Made by a program: the position numbers and the translations under genes. Positions 9,151 through 18,088 of a DNA stretch of 64,000 nucleotides are shown here, one piece after another (within the stretch, counting starts at the first letter, position 1; every line of letters starts with the position of its first letter). The stretch covers positions 1,178,001 through 1,242,000 of the forward strand of contig NZ_CP015030.1 in NCBI RefSeq assembly GCF_011455695.1, read 5' to 3'. The notes below the pieces were generated by a model. It was not told the origin of the DNA and ran no database searches. It saw only the letters and a list, made by a program, of their open reading frames with translations. This DNA comes from Mannheimia granulomatis (lineage in GTDB: Bacteria; Pseudomonadota; Gammaproteobacteria; Enterobacterales; Pasteurellaceae).

Positions 9151-9609
9151 ATGGCTTCAGTTACACACATTAGTGCTAAAACAGTATCACACCAACCTAT
9201 TCCACTTTATCGTGATTTTAACAGTAACCGCTCTGTTAAATTGGATTTAAATTCACTTTGTATTAAACGCCCAACAGAAACATTCTTTATTCATGTTAAA
9301 AACCCTAATCTACTCGCTTGGGGAATTGAGCTGGATGACTTATTAATTGTTGAAAACACTAATCAATACTTAGTTAATGATCTACTGGTTATTGAAAAAA
9401 ATGGAGAATATAAGTTCTACCAATTTTTTAACGAAATCGAAAATACTTATGGAATTAAAGAAAAAATTTTATTCTCATTAGATGTCAGTGAGCCAAACCT
9501 ACGCATTAAAAATTGGGATGAAATTGAAGTTTCTGGTGTAATTATGAATGTCGTACACCAAATGCGTACACGTGGAGCATTCACTCAAGCAAAACAACGT
9601 GTGGCCTAA
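9151..9609 (+). CDS. UmuD-like protein (S24/LexA-type fold) lacking the catalytic dyad
   Basis: A 152-residue homologue of UmuD, the accessory subunit of DNA polymerase V. Residues 29-90 align well with UmuD (KLDLNSLCIKRPTETFF, ELDDLLIVENT, DLLVIEKNGEYKF), as does the C-terminal DEIEVSGVIMNVVHQMR. By this alignment catalytic Ser60 of UmuD is Asn53 here and Lys97 is Tyr90, and the N-terminal Cys-Gly self-cleavage site is absent. It should therefore be unable to self-process; it may act as a constitutive UmuD-prime-like partner or as a regulator. No umuC lies nearby. The LexA box and strong promoter upstream imply DNA-damage induction. Homology is confident; function is inference. Confidence 0.75.
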   Translation: MASVTHISAKTVSHQPIPLYRDFNSNRSVKLDLNSLCIKRPTETFFIHVKNPNLLAWGIELDDLLIVENTNQYLVNDLLVIEKNGEYKFYQFFNEIENTYGIKEKILFSLDVSEPNLRIKNWDEIEVSGVIMNVVHQMRTRGAFTQAKQRVA

Positions 9610-9633
9610 TGAAGATGATAATAAAAAAGCGAT

Positions 9634-9665
9634 AAAGGACACTTTTATAAATAAGAGTGTCCTTT
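9634..9665. terminator. Bidirectional terminator
   Basis: A perfect 10-bp stem AAAGGACACT/AGTGTCCTTT with a 12-nt loop between the convergent UmuD-like and NlpC/P60 genes. Confidence 0.8.
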
Positions 9666-9679
9666 AATCTAAAAAATAA

Positions 9680-10237
9680 TTAAATGACTCGGCGAGATTG
9701 CGTGTAAGTTCTTGACCAGTAACTTTCTGATAATGAACTCGTAGTAACACCACGGCTTGAACTTGCGTGAACAAATTTACCGTTACCAATATAAACGCCA
9801 ACATGATTATTTTTGCGGAAGAAGACTAAATCTCCCGGACGAAGATCTGATTTTGAAATAGAACGGCCGACATAGCGTTGTTCTGCGGTTGAACGAGGCA
9901 TATCTTTGTTGAAAGCCTTGTCCATTACTTCACGCACAAATGCCGAACAATCAATACCGGCTTTAGTTGTGCCTCCCATTCTATAACGAGTTCCAGCCCA
10001 ATTATGGTAAACACTATGAATGCGGCTAAAATTAGAATTAACTGAAATAGTCGGACGATTAGTTAAAGAGACGGAAGATTTAGATAATCTTTCTGCTTTA
10101 CTTGCGATAATTTGGTTTGGTGTTGCAGGTTTAGAACTTAAACTTGCGGCTGCAATAGAGGAATATCCTCCCAAAACTGCCAAAATAGAAGTAATCAATA
10201 AAGGTTTAAAGGTCGTTGCAAAAAGATTTTTTTTCAT
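9680..10237 (-). CDS. NlpC/P60 family cell-wall hydrolase, MepS-like
   Basis: A 185-residue exported peptidase of the NlpC/P60 family, which cleaves peptide bonds in murein stems or crosslinks; E. coli MepS (Spr) and NlpC are the nearest well-known relatives. The N-terminus is a signal sequence (residues 1-30) and the catalytic domain spans about residues 73-185. The Cys-His-His set is Cys97 in GIDCSAF, His145 in NNHVGVYIG and His157 in KFVHASS. Relatives are lipoproteins; here the lipobox-like VLGGYSS has Tyr25 (codon TAT, 10163-10165) where the lipidated Cys should be, so the protein is probably periplasmic and soluble or anchored by an uncleaved signal. Confidence 0.88.
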   Translation of the reverse strand: MKKNLFATTFKPLLITSILAVLGGYSSIAAASLSSKPATPNQIIASKAERLSKSSVSLTNRPTISVNSNFSRIHSVYHNWAGTRYRMGGTTKAGIDCSAFVREVMDKAFNKDMPRSTAEQRYVGRSISKSDLRPGDLVFFRKNNHVGVYIGNGKFVHASSSRGVTTSSLSESYWSRTYTQSRRVI

Positions 10238-10323
10238 AATTTATATCTCGTCTCGCCAGAACAATTACAGCGGTTAATTCCTTAGTGAAGATCTTCTCAA
10301 AGATCAAAAATAAATAAAACAAT

Positions 10324-10343
10324 GGTCTGGATTTCTCCAGACC
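10324..10343 (-). terminator. Terminator after nfo
   Basis: A 7-bp stem GGTCTGG/CCAGACC with a 6-nt loop. On the minus strand it is followed by a T-rich run, just after the nfo stop. Confidence 0.75.
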
Positions 10344-10364
10344 CACAACTCAGACCAGTATAAC

Positions 10365-11210
10365 CTATTTTAGTTCCAATGTGCGAAGAAATTTTATCTC
10401 CTCTGCCCAAATTTCAGGCGAAATTGTCTCTAAAATAAGTGGAATGCGATCAAAATTTGCATTTTGCATAATAAACTCAAATACTTCTGTGCCAATTGTA
10501 CCTTCTCTTAAAGTATGATGACGGTCAACTCGGCTACCCAACGGAGTCTTTGAGCCGTTTAAATGCATCCCTTTTAAATAATTAAAACCAATTGTTTGCT
10601 CAAAATCTTTAAAAACAGCCTCACTGCTTTCACAGGAGCTAATATCATAGCCAGCAGAATATAAATGGCAGGTATCTAAGCAAACTCCAACTCGACTTTT
10701 TTCTTCCACTTGCTCGATAATCTTCGCTAAGTGATCAAAATGCCAGCCTAAATTAGAGCCTTGACCTGCCGTATTTTCAATAACTGCAATCACATTAGGC
10801 ACTTTTTCTACGGCTATATTAATCGACTCCGCAATTCGAGATAAACAATCTTCTTCCGAAATTTTTTTCAAATGTGCACCTGGATGGAAATTTAGTAATT
10901 TCAGACCTAGCTGATTCGCTCTTGTCATTTCATCAATAAATGCTTCACGCGACTTAGCCAAAGCTTCCGCCTCCGGATTACCCAAATTAATTAAATAGCT
11001 ATCATGCGGTAAAATTTGCTCGGCACTAAAATGATGTACCTGACAAAATCGCTTAAATTTTTCAATTGTATCTGCTTTTAAAGCAGGCGCTTGCCATTGC
11101 CGTTGATTTTTTGTAAACAAAGCAAAGGCATTTGCTCCTATTTCTACTGAACGCAATACAGCATTCTCAACACCGCCGGAAGCACTAACATGGGCACCAA
11201 TATATTTCAT
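10365..11210 (-). CDS. nfo: Deoxyribonuclease IV (AP endonuclease IV)
   Basis: Zinc-dependent endonuclease IV (281 residues, normal length), which cuts 5' of abasic sites and removes 3'-blocking groups in base-excision repair. The TIM-barrel metal ligands are recognisable in [45 protein letters not shown] and LILETISPE. The N-terminus [12 protein letters not shown] is family-typical and fixes the start. It is transcribed away from the ycdY-like gene, 68 bp apart. Confidence 0.97.
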   Translation of the reverse strand: MKYIGAHVSASGGVENAVLRSVEIGANAFALFTKNQRQWQAPALKADTIEKFKRFCQVHHFSAEQILPHDSYLINLGNPEAEALAKSREAFIDEMTRANQLGLKLLNFHPGAHLKKISEEDCLSRIAESINIAVEKVPNVIAVIENTAGQGSNLGWHFDHLAKIIEQVEEKSRVGVCLDTCHLYSAGYDISSCESSEAVFKDFEQTIGFNYLKGMHLNGSKTPLGSRVDRHHTLREGTIGTEVFEFIMQNANFDRIPLILETISPEIWAEEIKFLRTLELK

Positions 11211-11278
11211 TTTATCCTCTCTTATTTTTATTTCTGCTATACTACTAGTTATATCTTATACTTACACAATTATTTATT

Positions 11279-11851
11279 ATGAGCGAAACAAGCATTAACG
11301 ATTTTTCATTACTCTGCCGTTTATTCGGCAACTTATTCTATCGTAGTCCAACCGACCCGATTTTAGCAGGTACCTTCAACTGGATTGCAAAAGGTGGCTT
11401 ACAACAACATTGGGCACTTAGTACTGATGCTCAAAGTGAAAATGCACTTTCCACTTTGCAAAAGTTCGCATCTAACCCTACGCAATTAGAGTCAAGCTAT
11501 CAAGCACTTTTTGTACTGTCAGGCTCTATTGCTACAAAAATTTCCGCCTATGGATTATCGGCTGACGATTTTATTCAATTCCGTCAAGATCGGGCAATAC
11601 CTGAACTTGAGAATCCAGATCATATTGCCTTATTACTATTAACAGCCTCTTGGATTGAAGATAATATTGACTCTACACAGGCACAAAAACAATTATTCGA
11701 ACAGTTCTTACTACCATCAGCTAGCCAATTTTTAGGGAAAGTAGAAGCTTTTGACATCGGATTTTATAAAGCACTCGCTCAATTAACCCGCGATGCACTC
11801 AGTGCTATGGCTGATGAGCTGGAAGAAAGCGAGCAAGAGAACGCTGAATAA
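11279..11851 (+). CDS. ycdY: TorD/DmsD-family chaperone, YcdY-like
   Basis: A 190-residue all-helical protein of the TorD/DmsD redox-enzyme chaperone family. It is closest in sequence to E. coli YcdY, shown by FSLLCRLFGNLFYRSPTDP at the start, DHIALLLLTASWIED in the middle and LPSASQFLGKVEA...LTRDALSAMADELEE at the end. In E. coli YcdY helps mature the metal enzyme YcdX; a paralogous role for molybdoenzymes is possible. No signal peptide. A lipoprotein gene follows after 34 bp, probably co-transcribed. Confidence 0.8.
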   Translation: MSETSINDFSLLCRLFGNLFYRSPTDPILAGTFNWIAKGGLQQHWALSTDAQSENALSTLQKFASNPTQLESSYQALFVLSGSIATKISAYGLSADDFIQFRQDRAIPELENPDHIALLLLTASWIEDNIDSTQAQKQLFEQFLLPSASQFLGKVEAFDIGFYKALAQLTRDALSAMADELEESEQENAE

Positions 11852-11885
11852 ACAATCTAATCAAATAAATATAGAGGGCTTGAAA

Positions 11886-12275
11886 ATGAAAATGTTTAAA
11901 TTAGGTTTAACCCTTTCATTATCATTAATGTTAACAGCTTGTGCTTTAACTCCGGAGCAGCAAGCTGAGCGCCGAGCCAAACAGGTTCGAGCAGAACAAG
12001 ACTTACAAGTCAAATTAGCTCAACAATGTGATGCTGAGACTGCCGAGCTTATGCATCAGCAATTTAATCCACCACTTAGCCAAACGGAAAAAGAAGAAAA
12101 GATCTTCAAGAAACGTTATAGCGAAAAAGTCAATGACCCAATATTCCAAGCCTGCTACAAAATAGCTTGGCAAAATTACATCGCACAAGAAGAGCTAGAG
12201 CAAATGCGTTGGAATTATCAAAGAGAATGGATGTATGGATATGGCGGCTGGCGTTATTGCCACTATTGTTGGTAA
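11886..12275 (+). CDS. Small putative lipoprotein of unknown function
   Basis: A 129-residue protein with a clear lipoprotein signal: MKMFKLGLTLSLSLMLTAC with Cys19 of LTAC as the lipidation site. After it comes a charged helical region rich in Gln, Glu and Lys (about residues 23-60), then an unusual C-terminus dense in Trp, Tyr, Gly and Cys (about 105-129, including YGYGGW and CHYCW). I do not recognise the family. The start at 11886 is chosen over an in-frame ATG at 11793 because GAGGG lies 7 nt upstream and the signal peptide starts there; the longer form would overlap the previous gene. A USS hairpin follows. Confidence 0.7.
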   Translation: MKMFKLGLTLSLSLMLTACALTPEQQAERRAKQVRAEQDLQVKLAQQCDAETAELMHQQFNPPLSQTEKEEKIFKKRYSEKVNDPIFQACYKIAWQNYIAQEELEQMRWNYQREWMYGYGGWRYCHYCW

Positions 12276-12286
12276 TGTAGAGAAAT

Positions 12287-12334
12287 AACAAGCGGTCATT
12301 TTTGCAAAAAATTTACCAAAAATGACCGCTTGTT
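12287..12334. terminator. Inverted USS pair, bidirectional terminator
   Basis: A 17-bp perfect stem (12287-12303 and 12318-12334) containing ACAAGCGGTCATTTTT and its complement, between the convergent lipoprotein and DUF2057 genes. Confidence 0.85.
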
Positions 12335-12349
12335 AGGTTAAAAGCTATA

Positions 12350-12958
12350 TTATTTCGCGTTTTTCTTCGCCCAATCCAAGAAACGTTTTTGAGTTTCTTT
12401 ATCTGCCTTTTGGAATAGCACCTGTAACTGTTCTTGCGATACATTTTTCGTATCTACAAGCATTTGTCCTTTCGCCTCTAAAGCAGCATTAGCAAGCTTT
12501 TCTACCGAGGCCGGATGCTTACCTAAATTATATTTAGATAAATTTTCTTCCACACGGGTTGAGCCTAAAAAACCTTCACCTTTTAAGAAATCTTGCTTGT
12601 GAGAGATCACTTTGCCTGAATCTGTTTTAATTGACACCGTTTGATTTTCAGTGAATTTACGTAGATCTAATTTCGACTGTAATCTTGGTGGCTCTAACTT
12701 TGCATTTTCCGCACTACCTTGGAAGGTTAAAATAAGTTTATCCGAGTTGAAATAATCTCCTTCCACAATGCCTGCAACTTCAACCACAACTTGGTGTGTT
12801 TGATTTTCATTCATTTGAACGGAGCTTGTCCCCGATTTAACTCTCTGACCATCAAAAGCTAAAATTTCAACCATAGATGATGAACTTAATGTGCCGGCCA
12901 CACTCATAGAACTGATAAATAATGTACTCAAAGCCAATGCCATTTTGGTTAGTTTCAT
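12350..12958 (-). CDS. DUF2057 (YccT-like) exported protein
   Basis: A 202-residue secreted protein with a signal peptide ending MSVAG (about residue 22). The C-terminal segment LQVLFQKADKETQKRFLDW matches the conserved end of E. coli YccT and the DUF2057 family. YccT has been described as a periplasmic inhibitor of curli assembly; no curli genes are visible here, so the role in this organism is unknown. Divergent from corC, separated by 137 bp. Confidence 0.8.
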   Translation of the reverse strand: MKLTKMALALSTLFISSMSVAGTLSSSSMVEILAFDGQRVKSGTSSVQMNENQTHQVVVEVAGIVEGDYFNSDKLILTFQGSAENAKLEPPRLQSKLDLRKFTENQTVSIKTDSGKVISHKQDFLKGEGFLGSTRVEENLSKYNLGKHPASVEKLANAALEAKGQMLVDTKNVSQEQLQVLFQKADKETQKRFLDWAKKNAK

Positions 12959-13095
12959 GCAAAACTCCTAAAATAATGAAGAAACAAAAAGATTTTGCTT
13001 ATCCTATGCTAATTTGAGTGAAAATAGCAATCTTTTATTTGATTTGTCCTCTAATTTGCTTATTATAAGCGTAATTATTCTAACGGAAAAAAACT

Positions 13096-13995
13096 ATGAG
13101 TGATGAACAGCAAAGTGTAAATACAACGGAAAAATCAGAGAAAAAATCCATTTTACATAGCTTATTTAGCGGGCTTTTTCAAAATGAGCCCAAAAATCGT
13201 GAAGATTTAGTAGAAGTCATCAGAGACTCAGTCGAAAACGAGCTAATTGACAGCGATACTAAAGAGATGATCGAAGGCGTAATGGAAATTTCAGAATTGC
13301 GCGTTCGCGATATTATGATTCCCCGAGCTCAAATTGCTTTTATTGATGCTAACGAACCTCTTGACGCTTGCCTTGATTTAATTATCGAAACAGCACACTC
13401 TCGTTTTCCTGTCATTCGTGGCGAAAAAGATACAATTGAAGGCATTCTCCATTCTAAGGATTTACTGAAATATCTCCGTACCGATTCCGAACCGTTCAAT
13501 CTAGCGGAAATTCTACGCCCTGCGGTGATTGTGCCGGAAAGTAAACGGGTGGATCGAATGTTAAAAGAATTCCGCTCTGAGCGTTTTCACATGGCAGTCG
13601 TAGTGGATGAGTTTGGTGCAGTTTCTGGCTTGGTAACAATTGAAGATATTCTTGAACAAATTGTTGGTGATATTGACGATGAATTTGACGAAGAGGAAGT
13701 AAAACCTATCCGCCAACTTTCAAGGCATACCTATGCTATTTTACCGTTAACAGATATTAAAAAATTTAACGACTTCTTCGCTACTAATTTTAATGATGAA
13801 GAGGCAGATACCATTGGCGGATTAGTAATGAAAGCGTTCGGCTATTTCCCCAAACGAGATGAGCAGATTGAATTAGATGGATTGAGTTTTAAAGTCACCT
13901 CCGCCAACAGTCGCCAGCTTATTCAGTTGAGAGTAACCTTATCTGATGAGCAGTTGGAAAAAATGGAACAACATACTCAATCAGAAGAAGAATAA
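13096..13995 (+). CDS. corC: CorC/YbeX CBS-domain protein
   Basis: A 299-residue cytoplasmic protein of the CorC/HlyC family (E. coli YbeX), linked to magnesium/cobalt homeostasis and ribosome-related stress. Two CBS domains lie at about residues 65-190 ([14 protein letters not shown] and [23 protein letters not shown]) and the CorC_HlyC transporter-associated domain at about 205-290. There are no membrane segments. It precedes lnt as in E. coli ybeX-lnt. The usual upstream partners ybeZ and ybeY are not adjacent; a PhoH-type ybeZ is about 18 kb away. A small hairpin lies between corC and lnt. Confidence 0.93.
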   Translation: MSDEQQSVNTTEKSEKKSILHSLFSGLFQNEPKNREDLVEVIRDSVENELIDSDTKEMIEGVMEISELRVRDIMIPRAQIAFIDANEPLDACLDLIIETAHSRFPVIRGEKDTIEGILHSKDLLKYLRTDSEPFNLAEILRPAVIVPESKRVDRMLKEFRSERFHMAVVVDEFGAVSGLVTIEDILEQIVGDIDDEFDEEEVKPIRQLSRHTYAILPLTDIKKFNDFFATNFNDEEADTIGGLVMKAFGYFPKRDEQIELDGLSFKVTSANSRQLIQLRVTLSDEQLEKMEQHTQSEEE

Positions 13996-14013
13996 GTTTT
14001 TAATATAACTTCA

Positions 14014-14031
14014 GGCACGTTTAGACGTGCC
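14014..14031 (+). terminator. Intercistronic hairpin between corC and lnt
   Basis: A 7-bp perfect stem GGCACGT/ACGTGCC with a 4-nt loop followed by GTTATTATTT, 20 bp before the lnt start. The short T-run suggests partial termination rather than a full stop. Confidence 0.55.
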
Positions 14032-14051
14032 GTTATTATTTCGAAGAACCT

Positions 14052-15560
14052 ATGAATTTTGCAAAAAATCCCCAAATTTTAACCGCTTGCTTGCTTGCCT
14101 TATTCTTTGGAGCAAGTGGCACATTTGCTTACTCCCCTTTTGACATTTGGCCTGTTGCTTTTATTTCTGCTTCGGGCTTAATTTGGGCTGCAACGTTATC
14201 AAATCGTAAAGCTGCACTATGGTCAACATTGAGTTGGTCTGTTGGTTATTTTTGTGCCGGTGTAAGCTGGGTTTCCGTGAGCATGACACAATTTGGTGGC
14301 GTACCAACTATCGTAAGCTATATTGCTGTATTCCTACTTGCCTGTTATTTAGCCCTGTACAATTTGTTATTTAGTGTAATCTCGCATAAGAGCAAACTTA
14401 CCCAACCTTTTGCGTTAGCGGCAATTTTCACCTTCACCGAATATCTACGTGGTGTCGTATTCACAGGCTTCCCTTGGCTACAATTCGGTTATAGTCTTAT
14501 CGACAGTCCATTTGCCGGCATCGCCCCTATACTGGGCGTGGAAGGCTTGACCTTTTTGGTCATGGCTACCAGCGCTTATTTAGTCCTACTACTAAAAAAA
14601 GAGGTTAAAGGCGTGCCGACATTAACAGTACTAGCGGTCATTTTTTCTCTCAGTTTTGCAACTCGCTTTATTAACTTTGTGCAAATTGACAAAGAAAAAC
14701 AACCGCTTGTTGTCAGCCTTGTGCAAGGAAATATTAAGCAAAAAATAAAGTGGAATCCGGAACATTTCAGCCACAGCGTAAATACTTATAAACAATTAAT
14801 TACGCCTCTGCTGGGAAAAAGTGAGGTCATTGTACTGCCGGAATCTGCCATTCCAGCCCTTGAAAATCAGATTACATCTATTCTTGCCTCATTAGATCAA
14901 GCTGCCACCCAAAGTGGCAGTGAGGTGGTTATCGGCACACTCTACCAAAATACCGGAGAAGATTTATTTAATAGCGCCGTACTATTGGGAGACGCGGAAA
15001 AACCTTACTCTTTAGCAACAGAGAACCGCTACAATAAACATCACCTTGTGCCGTTTGGCGAATATGTGCCGTTCGGTTCAATACTGGATTGGATGCGAGA
15101 TGTATTTATTCTGCCAATTAATTTATCTCAAGGTAGCTTTATTCAAAGCCCGATTTTAGCCAAAAGCAATCGATTTAATATGGCGATTTGCTATGAAATC
15201 ATTTTTGGTGATCAGGTACAGAAAAACCAAAAAAGCCAGAATGCCGATTACTTGCTAACCATTACTAATGATGCTTGGTTTGGCTCATCTATCGGGCCTT
15301 GGCAACATTTGCAAATGGCAAGAATGCGTGCATTAGAACTGGGCAAACCACTTCTGCGTGCGGCTAATACAGGTATCACCGCAATTGTGGACGCAAATGG
15401 AAAAGTTGTTCATCAACTTCCGCAGTTCACGGCTAGTGTACTCACTGCCACCATTCATCCGACTCAAAGCGATACACCATTCAAACAATTCGGCAATTGG
15501 CTGATTTATGGACTAAGTGCCTTGTGTATCCTATTAGGGTTTGTCTTTAGACGAAAATAA
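14052..15560 (+). CDS. lnt: Apolipoprotein N-acyltransferase
   Basis: Inner-membrane enzyme (502 residues) that adds the third acyl chain to the N-terminal Cys of lipoproteins, completing their maturation. About seven hydrophobic helices occupy residues 1-210, followed by the periplasmic nitrilase domain (about 220-470) and a last membrane helix (about 480-498). The Glu-Lys-Cys triad is Glu264 in VLPESAIP, Lys329 in NKHHLVPFGEYVP and Cys380 in MAICYEIIFGD. Follows corC in a conserved pair and ends at a bidirectional terminator. Confidence 0.97.
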   Translation: MNFAKNPQILTACLLALFFGASGTFAYSPFDIWPVAFISASGLIWAATLSNRKAALWSTLSWSVGYFCAGVSWVSVSMTQFGGVPTIVSYIAVFLLACYLALYNLLFSVISHKSKLTQPFALAAIFTFTEYLRGVVFTGFPWLQFGYSLIDSPFAGIAPILGVEGLTFLVMATSAYLVLLLKKEVKGVPTLTVLAVIFSLSFATRFINFVQIDKEKQPLVVSLVQGNIKQKIKWNPEHFSHSVNTYKQLITPLLGKSEVIVLPESAIPALENQITSILASLDQAATQSGSEVVIGTLYQNTGEDLFNSAVLLGDAEKPYSLATENRYNKHHLVPFGEYVPFGSILDWMRDVFILPINLSQGSFIQSPILAKSNRFNMAICYEIIFGDQVQKNQKSQNADYLLTITNDAWFGSSIGPWQHLQMARMRALELGKPLLRAANTGITAIVDANGKVVHQLPQFTASVLTATIHPTQSDTPFKQFGNWLIYGLSALCILLGFVFRRK

Positions 15561-15577
15561 CCTTCACTAGAGATAAC

Positions 15578-15610
15578 AAATCCCCTTAGCATTTTCTTCT
15601 AAGGGGATTT
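15578..15610. terminator. Bidirectional terminator between lnt and ribH
   Basis: A 12-bp perfect stem AAATCCCCTTAG/CTAAGGGGATTT with a 9-nt loop; ends both the lnt transcript and the rib operon. Confidence 0.88.
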
Positions 15611-15620
15611 AATTTTTATC

Positions 15621-16085
15621 TTAGCCTAATGCTTTTAATAGGTTAGCCATTTCAATCGCAACCATTGCACACTCTTCGCCTTTATTACCGGCCTTAGTAC
15701 CTGAACGCTCAATCGCTTGCTCTAAATTTTCTACGGTTAAAATGCCGTTGATAATCGGTACTCCGGTTTCCAGAGCAGAGGTGCTGATACCTTTTGCTGA
15801 TTCATTTACCACTACATCATAGTGACTGGTTGCACCACGCACCACAGCACCTAAACAGATAATTGCATCGTAACGACCGCTTTGTGCCATTTTTTTCGCT
15901 GCAATCGAGATTTCCAATGCCCCAGGTACCCAAACAGTGTCGATGTTTTCTGCTTCTACACCGTGACGAAGTAATTTGTCGGTTGCGCCGTTTAGCAATT
16001 GGTCAATAAATATTTTGTGCCAGTTAGTTGCCACAATACCGAATTTTAATCCGCTTGCAATGTAGTTACCTTGAAATGTTGCCAT
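15621..16085 (-). CDS. ribH: 6,7-dimethyl-8-ribityllumazine synthase
   Basis: Lumazine synthase (154 residues), the penultimate step of riboflavin synthesis, which condenses the ribitylamino-uracil intermediate with 3,4-dihydroxy-2-butanone 4-phosphate. Family signatures are [29 protein letters not shown] and the catalytic His region. The start at 16085 (MATFQGN) has GAAGGAAA upstream; an in-frame extension to 16139 lacks a ribosome-binding site. Last gene of the rib operon; an imperfect dyad at about 16156-16188 lies between ribBA and ribH. Confidence 0.96.
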   Translation of the reverse strand: MATFQGNYIASGLKFGIVATNWHKIFIDQLLNGATDKLLRHGVEAENIDTVWVPGALEISIAAKKMAQSGRYDAIICLGAVVRGATSHYDVVVNESAKGISTSALETGVPIINGILTVENLEQAIERSGTKAGNKGEECAMVAIEMANLLKALG

Positions 16086-16194
16086 TTTTTGTTTTCCTTC
16101 TTTGAAAAATAAATTGATAATACTGTAGGCCCGAAACATTTTTCGCCCTATCTCTTAGGGAAATTATTGGGCAAATGATAATTCCCTACCTATA

Positions 16195-17394
16195 TTAGAA
16201 ATTAAACATATGTCGCATTTTATGCTGTTTAACTTTTAAATATTCCAAATCATGTTCGTTTGGTTCAACCATAATCGGCTCACGGGCAACCACATTCAGT
16301 CCTTGCTCAACTAAGCCTTCAATTTTAGCTGGATTATTAGTTAATAAACGGATAGATTTCACCCCTAATTTCTCAAACATTTGAGCGGCAATGTAATATT
16401 CACGTTCATCATCTTTAAAACCTAAGGCTAGATTCGCTTCAACTGTATCCATCCCTTGATCTTGCAATTCATACGCACGCAGTTTGTTAATTAAGCCAAT
16501 ACCTCGTCCTTCTTGGCGAAGATAAAGTACTACACCACGCCCTTCAGCTTCAACTTGGTTCATTGCTGCAGCAAATTGCTGCCCACAGTCGCAGCGTTGT
16601 GAACCAAACGCATCGCCTGTTAAACACTCTGAATGAATACGACATAACACATTCTCACCATCGCCAATCTCACCTTTTACTAAAGCAACGTGCTCTTTGC
16701 CTGAGATAGTTTCTACAAAGCTATGGGCTTTAAATTCACCAAATTTAGTTGGCATTTTTACCACAGAAACCACATCTACCAGACTGTCATATTTTCTGCG
16801 GTATTCCTGTAATTGCTGAATAGTAATAAACGGCATATTATGCTTTTGTGCGAATGCTTGTAATTCCGGCATCTGCATCATTGTGCCGTCTTCTGCCATA
16901 ATTTCGCAACATAAGCCAGCAGGCTTTAAGCCCGCAAGACGGGCTAAATCCACAGTTGCCTCGGTATGACCATTACGCACTAATACCCCGCCTTTCTTAG
17001 CTACTAATGGGAAAATATGCCCCGGGCGACGAAAATCGTCTGCTTTCGCATTATCATCTAACATTTTCAGACAGGTCAAAGAGCGTTCAAAAGCAGAAAT
17101 ACCCGTACTGGTCTCTACATGGTCAATCGACACGCTAAAAGCAGTTTGATGGTTATCTTGGTTTATCGCCACCATAGGATGAAAATTCAGTTTTCCAGCA
17201 AGTTCTTCGGAAATTGGCGTACAAATCAACCCTTTACCATAAGTTGCCATAAAATTGATATTCTCCGGTGTAGCAAATTCTGCCGCACAGATAAAATCAC
17301 CCTCATTTTCACGGTCCGCATCATCGCTTACTAAAATAATTTTGCCTTCTCGAATGGCTTTAATTGCCTCTTCTACAGGGGAAAATTTAAACAT
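16195..17394 (-). CDS. ribBA: Bifunctional DHBP synthase / GTP cyclohydrolase II
   Basis: A 399-residue fusion supplying both branches of riboflavin synthesis. Residues 1 to about 200 are 3,4-dihydroxy-2-butanone 4-phosphate synthase ([17 protein letters not shown] metal-binding acidic motif, RRPGHIFPL). Residues about 205-399 are GTP cyclohydrolase II with the C-x10-C-x-C zinc motif ([16 protein letters not shown]) and the catalytic RQEGRGIGL segment. AAAGGA lies upstream of the ATG. Eighteen bp separate it from ribE, indicating an operon. Confidence 0.97.
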   Translation of the reverse strand: MFKFSPVEEAIKAIREGKIILVSDDADRENEGDFICAAEFATPENINFMATYGKGLICTPISEELAGKLNFHPMVAINQDNHQTAFSVSIDHVETSTGISAFERSLTCLKMLDDNAKADDFRRPGHIFPLVAKKGGVLVRNGHTEATVDLARLAGLKPAGLCCEIMAEDGTMMQMPELQAFAQKHNMPFITIQQLQEYRRKYDSLVDVVSVVKMPTKFGEFKAHSFVETISGKEHVALVKGEIGDGENVLCRIHSECLTGDAFGSQRCDCGQQFAAAMNQVEAEGRGVVLYLRQEGRGIGLINKLRAYELQDQGMDTVEANLALGFKDDEREYYIAAQMFEKLGVKSIRLLTNNPAKIEGLVEQGLNVVAREPIMVEPNEHDLEYLKVKQHKMRHMFNF

Positions 17395-17412
17395 TGTTAA
17401 TCCTTTCTAATT

Positions 17413-18060
17413 TTAAAAACCTGCATTTTTCAGAAAATCGACCGTCAATTTACTCGCCGGTTTTTCCACTTCTTTTTTTAATAAAAACTGTTCAATATAT
17501 TTGCCTACAATATCATTTTCTAAATTCACCAAACTGCCGACTTTTTTAGTGCCAAGATTGGTTTCTTGAATAGTGTGCGGAATAATCGAGACACGAAATG
17601 ACTCTTCATCGGTATCCACCACCGTTAAACTAATACCATCAATAGTAATTGAGCCTTTTTCGATAATATAGCGCATTAATTTTGGCGAGGTTTGAATACG
17701 ATACCAGGTAGCATTATCTGCCGGAGTAATCTCCGTAACTTTGCCAGTGCCATCAATGTGTCCTGACACAATATGTCCACCAAAACGTCCGTTAGCTGCC
17801 ATAGCACGTTCAAGATTGACGGGACTATTAATGCCTAACTCTCCTAACGAAGTTCGCTTAAGCGTTTCAGACATCACATCTGCGGTAAATTGTTCTGTTG
17901 TAAAAGAAGTCACCGTCAAACAAATCCCATTTACCGCAATGCTATCTCCCAAGTGTACATCTTTTAGAATTTTTTTTGCCTTTATTGTTACAACTGCAAA
18001 CTCGCCCTGTTTTTTAATTTGGGCGATACTGCCTACTTCCTCAATAATTCCTGTGAACAT
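17413..18060 (-). CDS. ribE: Riboflavin synthase alpha chain
   Basis: Trimeric riboflavin synthase (215 residues), which dismutates two lumazines to riboflavin. It consists of two tandem lumazine-binding repeats: residues 1-95 (MFTGIIEEVG...) and about 96-190 (GGHIVSGHIDGTGKV, VDTDEESFRVSIIPHT). The N-terminus is exactly family-typical. It lies 28 bp after ribD in the rib operon. The name ribC is used for the same enzyme in some species. Confidence 0.96.
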   Translation of the reverse strand: MFTGIIEEVGSIAQIKKQGEFAVVTIKAKKILKDVHLGDSIAVNGICLTVTSFTTEQFTADVMSETLKRTSLGELGINSPVNLERAMAANGRFGGHIVSGHIDGTGKVTEITPADNATWYRIQTSPKLMRYIIEKGSITIDGISLTVVDTDEESFRVSIIPHTIQETNLGTKKVGSLVNLENDIVGKYIEQFLLKKEVEKPASKLTVDFLKNAGF

Positions 18061-18088
18061 TAATTATTTTCCCCATTCTACGCTCCTC

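Noticed and set aside
11793-11885. Longer N-terminus for the small lipoprotein
   Set aside because: It would overlap the YcdY-like gene and hide a clear lipoprotein signal peptide.
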